From Candidatus Melainabacteria bacterium (lineage in GTDB: Bacteria > Actinomycetota > Actinomycetes > Mycobacteriales > Pseudonocardiaceae), in the NCBI GenBank assembly GCA_903970565.1, contig CAJCJE010000845.1, forward strand, positions 1 through 5,383: 5,383 nucleotides of DNA, given 5' to 3'. A program made the translations under genes and the position numbers. Within the stretch, counting starts at the first letter, position 1. Each line of letters starts with the position of its first letter. The notes below the pieces were generated by a model that was given only the letters and a program-made list of their open reading frames with translations, made no database searches and had not been told where the DNA came from. Of the stretch, positions 1-5,258 are shown in pieces.

Positions 1-136
1 CCGCCGTCGCGGCCCCGCCGATGTGAATCCCTGATGGTTATCCATTGAGTCTGGCACCGTCACCCCACCTACTACAGCCCGCTGAACTGCGGAAACACCG
101 CCGGAACCCGGCAGGTCGGGGTAGCAACTCTGAGGT

Positions 137-196
137 GAATCCCCGTAGGAACCCCCGTTGGAACCCCCGTATGCACTCCCGGCGGCACCCCGCTGA
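137..196. repeat. Short tandem repeat, 12-base period
   Basis: Three nearly identical 12-base units lie head to tail: GAATCCCCGTAG (137-148), GAACCCCCGTTG (149-160) and GAACCCCCGTAT (161-172). Two further degenerate units follow (173-184 and 185-196). Because 12 is a multiple of 3, the array would encode a tetrapeptide repeat in any open frame. In the stop-free minus frame it reads YGGS-NGGS-YGDS, in reverse order along the plus strand. Whether it is translated is unknown. Confidence 0.7.
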
Positions 197-651
197 CCGG
201 CCGTCTGGGTTCGACGCCCAACCGCGCCACGCTCGCGCACCATGATCATCACCACCGTCCGAGGAGGGCCATCGACAACACGGGATCGTCCCGCTCGACC
301 ACGGCGGACGCGGTAGGCTCTTGGCTCGGCGTCAGGCGACGCGGAGTACGCCAAGGGGCGCGTCTGGGTGCGGGACACGTTCTGCCGATCCTCGGCGGGG
401 CCTCGACCAGTAGTCGCGCAGGCCCGGAGCCGACAATCCACCAACTTACGACTATGGCATCCGTTCCTGGCGTTCGTCAACCCCCTGTGCCGCCATGGTG
501 GCTCTGCCGTGGGGTGTGGTCGCCGCTTGGATGTGTGGATGAGGTTCGACGGGTGGCCACATAAGGCCAGTAGCGCACCCCAAGCGACACGACCACACCG
601 GCCCTGACCTGCTGACAATCCCGCCCGGCGGGGCGCGGAACCCGGCAGCTC

Positions 652-710
652 TGAGTTGGCCAGTGAATGGCCCATGAGTTGCCCGGTGAATGGGCGACTG
701 AATGGCCGGG
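652..710. repeat. Degenerate tandem repeat, 12-base period
   Basis: Five units starting with TGA follow each other: TGAGTTGGCCAG (652-663), TGAATGGCCCA (664-674, one base short), TGAGTTGCCCGG (675-686), TGAATGGGCGAC (687-698) and TGAATGGCCGGG (699-710). TGAAT and TGAGT variants alternate in the first three units. The period matches the array at 137-196, and both regions share a GGTGAAT heptamer (686-692 region and 135-140 region), but the unit sequences differ. No function is evident; it could be an old slippage product in non-coding DNA. Confidence 0.65.
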
Positions 711-991
711 GTGTCTCCCACGGCGTTCGAGTCGGGTGAAGCCGAGAAGTGCGCGCCCGTGCACGAGGGCGCGGACCGTGGAACCGACCGTCCAGCACGC
801 GGTCAGCGGTCACCGTGCCGAGGTCCATGACATCCGCCCCGGCAACCAGGACCACCAGGCCCTGGAGGGCGGACCCCGGTAGCCCTCTCGGGTGTCGACC
901 GCTGCCAGTGATCATCACCTGCTCCCATCCGGAGGAGCCAGTTGGCCCTCGCACCCCTCAACTCCGAATTTCGGCCCCAAAATCGCCAGCA

Positions 992-1029
992 GTTACAAAA
1001 CCGTGATTGAACTGTTACGAATGCGTGAC
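992..1029. promoter_or_regulatory. Four-unit 11-bp direct repeat, OmpR-family-type operator
   Basis: Four 5-base half-sites are spaced by exactly 6 bases: GTTAC at 992-996, GTGAT at 1003-1007, GTTAC at 1014-1018 and GTGAC at 1025-1029. On the minus strand they read GTCAC, GTAAC, ATCAC and GTAAC. The array sits in a strip that is clearly richer in A and T than its surroundings. From established knowledge, actinobacterial GlnR boxes are built from gTnAc and GaAAc sites separated by 6 bases, and MtrA binds similar GTNAC direct repeats. The pattern here therefore fits an OmpR-family operator; MtrA or GlnR is inferred and not proven. It would most naturally control leftward transcription toward 915. 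I could not place convincing -35 and -10 elements on either strand. Confidence 0.5.
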
Positions 1030-1079
1030 TGGTGCCAATGTCGGCCTGGTCCGGTTGCCTTCGGCGCGCGTGATCGAAA

Positions 1080-1095
1080 GCCCCCTATCGGGGGC
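1080..1095 (-). terminator. Hairpin terminator containing the dehydrogenase stop codon
   Basis: Read on the minus strand, GCCCCC pairs with GGGGGC around a GATA loop, giving a six-pair all-GC stem, followed directly by TTT and then CGATC. The TAG stop codon of the dehydrogenase gene (1087-1085) lies inside the hairpin, at the loop/stem junction. Position and strand fit an intrinsic terminator for the leftward operon, although the T tract is short, as is common in high-GC actinobacteria. Confidence 0.6.
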
Positions 1096-2080
1096 GGGAA
1101 GTGGGGACGGTGAGAACCTGCCGGATGGTGCGCGTCGGTCGCCCGCCGAGAACGCCTGGTAGTTCAGCGAGTTGGCCAGCATCGGCGACCAAGGTCGCCA
1201 TCTGGTGGGCGTGGTCGCGTAGGAGATCCAGTGCCAGGGTGAAGTCGCCTGGCCGTTGGCGGCGGCAAAACGAGAACGAGCCGATCAGGCTGATCGACCG
1301 GCGGAAGACATCGCGTAGCGGCGTAGGAAGGCAAACGCCGGGGTGGTAGGCGTTCTGGACGACGACGACACCGCCACCGCGCACCAGCCGCAAGGCTAGA
1401 TCGAGCGGCGTTGAATCGGCCCCGGTTCCCGCGTCCACCACGGCATCGAAGGTTCCGGTCGCCGGCAAGACCGCCGACGGATGGAACGCCACAGGCCATG
1501 CCTGAGCCACGGCCTCGCGCGGGGCACGACCGTCACGGTGCACGACCGTGGCCTCCCAGCCTTGCTGGTGGGCGTACAGCGCGGTGAGCAGGCCGACTGC
1601 TCCGGCACCGATCACAGCCAATCGCCCTGGTGAGCCGACCAGGTTGCAGCGTAGGCCGTGGATGGCGACCGCAGCCGGATCGGCGAGCGCGGCGTGGAGC
1701 GGATCGACGCCGCCCGGCACCGGGTGCGCGTTCTCAGCCGGGATGACCACTTGCTCGGCGAATCCACCGGGCAGATCCCAGCCGAGTCGCCGGAGGTCGC
1801 TACACAAGTGGGTGTTCCCCTCGCCGCAGCGTGGGCAGATGCCGCACGGCACGAGCGGGTCGACGGCGACAGCACGGCCGGTCGGGTCAGTGCCGACGAT
1901 CTCGTGGCCGGGCCGCCACGGCTCCGGAAGGGTGAACCCGTTGGGACGCAACAACTTTGGTACATCGCTGCCGCAGAGGCCGATGTGGCTGACGCGGACG
2001 ACAGTTTCGCCCTTGTGCGCGTGGGCTGGTTCCACCTCGTGTAGGCCGAGGTCGCCGTTGCGGATCTCCCACGCCTTCAT
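1085..2080 (-). CDS. Zinc-dependent medium-chain alcohol/polyol dehydrogenase
   Basis: This 331-residue protein is a medium-chain dehydrogenase/reductase, predicted to oxidise a secondary alcohol (or reduce a ketone) with NAD(P) in the cytoplasm. The N-terminal GroES-like catalytic domain shows the zinc ligands C36 (in CGSD), H59 and E60 (in GHE), with D134 where many relatives have Glu. A structural zinc lobe is intact with C79, C82, C85 and C93. The Rossmann domain carries GAGAVG at 158-163. The CGSDVPKLL stretch and overall layout resemble galactitol-1-phosphate and sorbitol dehydrogenases more than ethanol dehydrogenases, but the substrate is not readable. The ATG at 2080 is preferred over an upstream in-frame start because it has GGAG at 2089-2086 and forms an ATGA overlap with the hydrolase stop, which implies translational coupling. 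It is the last gene of the operon. Confidence 0.9.
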   Translation of the reverse strand: MKAWEIRNGDLGLHEVEPAHAHKGETVVRVSHIGLCGSDVPKLLRPNGFTLPEPWRPGHEIVGTDPTGRAVAVDPLVPCGICPRCGEGNTHLCSDLRRLGWDLPGGFAEQVVIPAENAHPVPGGVDPLHAALADPAAVAIHGLRCNLVGSPGRLAVIGAGAVGLLTALYAHQQGWEATVVHRDGRAPREAVAQAWPVAFHPSAVLPATGTFDAVVDAGTGADSTPLDLALRLVRGGGVVVVQNAYHPGVCLPTPLRDVFRRSISLIGSFSFCRRQRPGDFTLALDLLRDHAHQMATLVADAGQLAELPGVLGGRPTRTIRQVLTVPTSRPR

Positions 2081-2757
2081 CGTCGCTCCGCGAGGTAGGC
2101 GGGTACGCGCTCTACGGCATCGAGGATGGGGCCGCACCAGTCGGAGTCACCGAAGACGAGAGCGTCCGTGGGACCTCGACGGCGGACGGCGACGGCAGCC
2201 ATCCCTGCCGCGAGCGCCCCATGCAGCTCGTCACCGCCACCGTCCCCGACGTACAGCGTCCGAGGCGCTGGAACGTCCAGCTCGTCGCGGATACGGGCGT
2301 AGAGCCGCCGGTCGGGCTTGACGGCACCAGCCGTGCAACTGAACACCGCTGCGTCCACGAGCGCGGCTAACGGGCTCCTCGGCCAGCACGCGGCGATCTC
2401 AGCGCTGGCGTCGCTCAGGATGCCGAGCCGCACTCCCCTGCTGTGTAAGGATTTCAGCGCGTAAACGACGGACGGGGCGGGTATAAGACGGGCCTGCCCA
2501 ACGGCGCGAAGCTCGTCCACGACCAGCCTGACCGCGACATCCGGCCCGTGGACCGCACGGACCAGATGCTCGGCGAGGTCGGGCAGCGTGGGCAGCGTCC
2601 CGTCGTGGCGGACTCGCCAGGTATCGCGGAAGTAGCGCTCGACCGTCACTGTGTCGCAGCCGAGCACCGTGCCCAGCCGCCCGGCCGTGTCAGTGCGCTC
2701 GCCGGGTGCGGGCGCGGCGACGAGGGTGCCGAACAGGTCGAGCACCACCGCATCCAC
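2077..2757 (-). CDS. HAD-superfamily hydrolase
   Basis: This 226-residue protein has the four haloacid-dehalogenase-superfamily motifs in order: the nucleophile D7 in DLFGTL, S115 in LGILSDAS, K147 in AVKPDRRLY, and the metal-binding acids D172 and D176 in GDGGGDE. A helical cap insert between motifs I and II (about 15-95) fits HAD subfamily I. The position two residues after the nucleophile is Phe (F9), whereas typical phosphatases have a catalytic Asp; haloacid dehalogenases and many uncharacterised members also lack it. A phosphatase role is therefore possible but not assured. Translation starts at GTG 2757, only 6 bases after the upstream synthetase stop and without a clear Shine-Dalgarno sequence, so initiation probably depends on coupling. 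The stop overlaps the ATG of the dehydrogenase gene, suggesting that the two enzymes act on one pathway intermediate. Confidence 0.85.
   Translation of the reverse strand: MDAVVLDLFGTLVAAPAPGERTDTAGRLGTVLGCDTVTVERYFRDTWRVRHDGTLPTLPDLAEHLVRAVHGPDVAVRLVVDELRAVGQARLIPAPSVVYALKSLHSRGVRLGILSDASAEIAACWPRSPLAALVDAAVFSCTAGAVKPDRRLYARIRDELDVPAPRTLYVGDGGGDELHGALAAGMAAVAVRRRGPTDALVFGDSDWCGPILDAVERVPAYLAERR
2086..2089 (-). promoter_or_regulatory. Ribosome binding site of the dehydrogenase gene
   Basis: GGAG lies 5 bases before the ATG at 2080 on the minus strand, inside the 3' end of the hydrolase gene. It selects 2080 as the start and excludes the 19-residue Arg-rich extension that an upstream in-frame start codon would add. 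Confidence 0.6.
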
Positions 2758-2763
2758 GGGGTG

Positions 2764-4161
2764 TCAGGACGCTGGCGCGATGCGGGCGAGCTTGCGGCCG
2801 ACTTTGAGGTAGAAGTCGCCGGGCTGGCCGTCGAGCTTGTCCTTGATCACGGCGTCCAGTGGCTCGCGGGCCTCGTCGGCGGTGAGCGTCACCTGCTCCT
2901 GTCCACCATCGGACTCGACCACCAGGCGCAGGCCGTTCTGCTCGGCGACGCGGCGGACATCGGCGTTGCTCTTGGCGAAGCCCAGGGCTTTGACCGCATC
3001 GGTGACCGACTGACCGAGGTCGGTGATGGCGGGCAGGTCTCCGGCCTCGGCGAAGGTGCGCTTGGAGAAGCGGGCCACGAACTCCTCTCGGGCTCGCATC
3101 GCCGCATCCACACCGTGAATGGCGGCCGTGACCTCCCCGGCGAGGATCTTCTTCAGGTCCATCGGGTGTAGCGACCCGGCCTTCACGCGCTCAGTGGTGA
3201 CGGCGAGTTCGGGGTCCAGCCACTCCGACAGCGCCCGGAAGTACTGCTCCACAAGGCGGTCGGGCACGGACATGATCTTGCCGAAGATCTCGCCCGCCGA
3301 GGCGGTGAGCGGCACGTAGTTGCCCTTGGACTTGCTCATCTTGGCCCCGGTACCGTCCGTGCCCTCGATGAGGGAGGTGGCGACCACCAGCTCCGGTGTC
3401 TGCCCGCAGATGTCCATGACCTTGCGGCACATCTGCATGTTGAGGAACTGGTCGATGCCGCCGACCTCCAGGTCGCAGCGGGTCTCCACCGAGTCCAGCG
3501 CCATCACGACCGAGTACATCAGCTCGGCCAGTGACAGGCCCTGCCCGGCGTCCAGGCGCTTGCGGAAGTCTTCGCGTTGCAGCGGCATGGATACCGGGAT
3601 CTGCGCGGTGATCTCGATGATCTGCGGCAGCGTGATCTGTCGCAGCCAGTCACCGTTGTGCCGGAACTGGGCGCGCTCGAAGTCGAAGAACGGGGTGACC
3701 TGTTCGCGGTAGGTGGCGAGGTTGCGGGCGATGTCCTCGTCGGTCAGCGCCGGGCGATCATCGGAGCGGCCGGACGGGTCGCCGATCTTGGCGGTCATGT
3801 CTCCGACGATGAACACGACCTGGTGGCCCATCCGTTGGAAACGGCTGAGGATGAGCATCGGCACCGTGTGTCCCAGGTGCACCTCGTGCCCGGTGGGGTC
3901 AATGCCGAACTTGGCGATGAACCGGCGGCCCTTTTCCTCGGCCGCGATGATCCGCTGGGCCAGCGCGTCGGCGGAGGGCTGAAGCTCCTGGGACCGGGCC
4001 GCGATCAGAGCGGCCTGCGCGGCCGGGGGCAGGTCCGACAGGTCCAGACTGCGGCGGTCTGTGGTCTCGGCCAGCAAGTCGCGCACGGTGGCATCGGCCG
4101 CAAGGTCCGCATCCTTGAGCAGGGCGGTGGCGCGGTCAACGGACTGGCTCAGTCGGGTCAT
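2764..4161 (-). CDS. Tyrosyl-tRNA synthetase paralogue, KMSKS type (TyrRS2-like)
   Basis: This 465-residue class I synthetase resembles TyrRS, which activates tyrosine with ATP and charges tRNA(Tyr). The Rossmann core carries GIDPT (86-90), HLGH (95-98), GDMTAKIGDPSGR (120-132), GGIDQ (234-238) and KMSKS (274-278). The C-terminus, about 400-465, resembles the S4 tRNA-binding domain found in TyrRS. Housekeeping TyrRS of actinobacteria is, to my knowledge, the type with KFGKT, so this is probably a second, accessory copy. At the amino-acid site the family's Y-x3-Q-x2-D pattern reads Y216, M220, D223: the Gln that contacts the substrate amino group in characterised TyrRS is Met, and the usual GGTDQ is GGIDQ. 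About 45 residues precede the usual N-terminus. Tyrosine specificity is therefore uncertain. It lies 68 bases after the TrpRS-like gene and 6 bases before the hydrolase gene. Confidence 0.88.
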   Translation of the reverse strand: MTRLSQSVDRATALLKDADLAADATVRDLLAETTDRRSLDLSDLPPAAQAALIAARSQELQPSADALAQRIIAAEEKGRRFIAKFGIDPTGHEVHLGHTVPMLILSRFQRMGHQVVFIVGDMTAKIGDPSGRSDDRPALTDEDIARNLATYREQVTPFFDFERAQFRHNGDWLRQITLPQIIEITAQIPVSMPLQREDFRKRLDAGQGLSLAELMYSVVMALDSVETRCDLEVGGIDQFLNMQMCRKVMDICGQTPELVVATSLIEGTDGTGAKMSKSKGNYVPLTASAGEIFGKIMSVPDRLVEQYFRALSEWLDPELAVTTERVKAGSLHPMDLKKILAGEVTAAIHGVDAAMRAREEFVARFSKRTFAEAGDLPAITDLGQSVTDAVKALGFAKSNADVRRVAEQNGLRLVVESDGGQEQVTLTADEAREPLDAVIKDKLDGQPGDFYLKVGRKLARIAPAS

Positions 4162-4229
4162 CGAATGCACTCCTGGGAACGTGGATGTCCTCTTATGCTA
4201 TCGGGCCGTGGCGAGCCGATTCCTCCTGG
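4162..4229 (-). other. 68-base gap between the two synthetase-like genes
   Basis: This is the only real gap inside the operon. It starts with a strong Shine-Dalgarno-like AGGAGGA at 4227-4221, just after the TrpRS-like stop, with no ATG or GTG at a usable distance. It ends with the AGGAG that serves the TyrRS-like gene. A TAGCAT sequence that could pass for a -10 element lies between them, but no matching -35 element is present at normal spacing. I see no terminator hairpin and no T-box-like conserved sequence, so read-through from the upstream gene is the simplest view. Confidence 0.4.
4170..4174 (-). promoter_or_regulatory. Ribosome binding site deciding the TyrRS-like start
   Basis: AGGAG at 4174-4170 is 8 bases from the ATG at 4161, an ideal spacing. 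The in-frame GTG at 4170-4168 overlaps this site and so is unlikely to be used; this removes three residues from the longest possible reading frame. Confidence 0.65.
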
Positions 4230-5258
4230 TCAACGTGGCCAGAGGCTGATCAGCTCAATCACGTAGTCGGCGAACTCGACTACCGCGCGCCGCCAAGCCG
4301 GACCGCCATCCATGCAGTGTTTATGCAGGTCGAGCAGGGTGTCGGCGTCGTAGCGAGGCAACTGGCACATGAGCTGATAGGTGGCCGACTCCTCGGGGAT
4401 GGACGGCTCAGCGGCGAGCAAGCGGTGCACGTCCTTCGGCGGCGTGGTCACGTCGAGAGCCGAGCCGGGGATGCTCTTGGAGAACTTGGGGTGGCCGCCG
4501 AAGCCTCTGACCATGCGCGTGTACGCGGCCGTCAGCACGAAGTCCGACCGAAGCGGTACGTGCTCGTCCATGCGGCCACGCGCCTGCTGGGCGAAGCGGA
4601 CATACCGATGTTCGTCCACGCCCAGCATGACCAGTACGGCGTCGTAGTCCTGGCCCAGCGTGAGGAAGTCGGCGGCCATGAGCGACAGGGACAGGGCGCG
4701 ACGGAAGGTCATGGTCGGATCAACCAGGCCCCGGTCGACGTAGTAGCCGTGGTTGTCTTCCTCGGCGGCGTCGAAGTCGGTCTGCTCGACGTAGCGGCCG
4801 AGCAGGTACATCGCCTCCAGAGCGGGCAGATAGCCCTCCTGGGATCGTACGATCCCAGCCTCGGCGTCGAAGCCCAGACGCAGGCTGTACTCGCGGAACC
4901 GCTCGGCCAACTCCCGCACCTCGGTGTAGGGCTTGGCCTTGCCGTTGTAGGCGTCCAGGTCGCCGAGCACGATCTGGCAGCGCTCACCTCCGCGCTGGAG
5001 TTCGATCATCTTGAGAATGTGGGACACCGTGGCCAGGTGCGGCGGGCCGGACATGCCGAAGCCAGTGGTGACGATCCGCCGCTCCAGTGCTGCGCGGAGG
5101 TACTGCTCGCCGTGGTGGTGGCACAGATAGCGGGCGTTAAGGGAATCGGAGTCCAGCCCGGCCAAGGTGAAGTCGAACCGTTGCAGGTCGAACGAGGTGT
5201 AGCCGAACTCGGCCAGCACCTGGCGGTAGTAGGACTCGGAGAACAGCACGGCGCTCAC
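4230..5258 (-). CDS. Class I aminoacyl-tRNA-synthetase-like protein (TrpRS/TyrRS subclass)
   Basis: This 342-residue protein looks like a divergent class I synthetase, closest in layout to archaeal/eukaryotic-type TrpRS. The signature region TGFGMSGPPHLAT (65-77) aligns with the family's TG...HLGH segment, but HIGH has become HLAT (74-77): the first His is kept and the second is Thr. GVDEHRYVRF (213-222) resembles the family's DQ...YFR segment, and KFSKSIPGSAL (258-268) matches KMSKS followed by the usual S/D-P-x-S-A/S-I/L run. The length covers a core plus a short helical tail (about 290-342), and no obvious extra tRNA-binding domain is seen. It may charge a tRNA, or may only form an aminoacyl adenylate, as synthetase paralogues used as small-molecule ligases do. 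Translation starts at GTG 5258, with AAGGGA at 5272-5267; this GTG overlaps the stop of the upstream gene as GTGA. The fold assignment is fairly sure, the substrate unknown. Confidence 0.72.
   Translation of the reverse strand: MSAVLFSESYYRQVLAEFGYTSFDLQRFDFTLAGLDSDSLNARYLCHHHGEQYLRAALERRIVTTGFGMSGPPHLATVSHILKMIELQRGGERCQIVLGDLDAYNGKAKPYTEVRELAERFREYSLRLGFDAEAGIVRSQEGYLPALEAMYLLGRYVEQTDFDAAEEDNHGYYVDRGLVDPTMTFRRALSLSLMAADFLTLGQDYDAVLVMLGVDEHRYVRFAQQARGRMDEHVPLRSDFVLTAAYTRMVRGFGGHPKFSKSIPGSALDVTTPPKDVHRLLAAEPSIPEESATYQLMCQLPRYDADTLLDLHKHCMDGGPAWRRAVVEFADYVIELISLWPR

Larger units (their letters stand above)
1..915 (-). other. Open-ended stop-free frame, possible partial or decayed gene
   Basis: On the minus strand one frame has no stop codon from 957 to the left edge of the window, about 319 codons. 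The best start is ATG at 915-913, preceded by GGGAG at 926-922 with a 6-base gap. The OmpR-type box at 992-1029 lies about 77 bases upstream. Residues about 17-49 look protein-like (LVVLVAGADVMDLGTVTADR is included) and use mostly G/C-ending codons. The rest is rich in Arg, Pro and Ser, has only about 70 percent G/C at third positions over the part I counted (roughly 240-573), and matches no family I know. Near 780 the coding-like signal seems to move to the neighbouring minus frame (764-477), as in a frameshifted gene. It could be a partial gene, a pseudogene or chance; I cannot decide without the sequence to the left. Confidence 0.22.
1..1079. other. Region without a recognisable gene left of the operon
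   Basis: This stretch of over 1 kb contains no reading frame that I can assign to a family on either strand. The complete frames in it are short (under 100 codons), Arg/Pro-rich and lack convincing ribosome binding sites. What it does hold is two short tandem arrays with a 12-base period, a four-unit 11-bp-phased box in an A/T-richer strip near 992-1029, and the stop-free minus-strand frame described separately. An 11-bp direct repeat, TGATCATCACC, occurs at 243-253 and 909-919; both copies are followed within 20 bases by a GAGGAG-type sequence. No tRNA, terminator-like T-tract hairpin or transposon end was found here. Confidence 0.5.

Noticed and set aside
203..222. TGGGTTCGACGCCCA, resembling a tRNA T arm
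   Set aside because: The stem has only four pairs, and no matching acceptor stem or D and anticodon arms occur at the right distance on either side.
454..564. 36-residue plus-strand reading frame starting at ATG 454
   Set aside because: There is no Shine-Dalgarno sequence and no family resemblance; its Trp/Pro-rich peptide is probably accidental.
620..633. GC-rich hairpin CCCGC/GCGGG as a terminator
   Set aside because: The stem is five pairs without a following T tract on the plus strand, and no upstream gene would need it.
931..1010. Tiny plus-strand reading frame (TTG at 942, 22 codons) behind GGAGGAG
   Set aside because: The ribosome binding site is good, but the start is TTG, the peptide is very short, it overlaps the operator-like box, and nothing supports expression.
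840..1079. c-di-AMP (ydaO-type) riboswitch or T-box leader near the box at 992-1029
   Set aside because: I looked because MtrA-type boxes can precede such leaders, but no conserved core sequence of either element could be recognised.
1548..2321. Plus-strand frame of 257 codons opposite the dehydrogenase and hydrolase genes
   Set aside because: It spans two real genes on the other strand and its product is Arg/Pro/Ser-rich with no family features, typical of a shadow frame.
4162..4233. Internal promoter before the TyrRS-like gene (TTGACC and TAGCAT)
   Set aside because: The two hexamers are 27 bases apart, too far for a sigma-70-type promoter, and no alternative -35 is present.
2548..4266. 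Plus-strand frames at 2548-3171, 3320-3712 and 3577-4266
   Set aside because: All lie opposite the TyrRS-like gene, whose HLGH, KMSKS and S4-like segments fix the true strand and frame.
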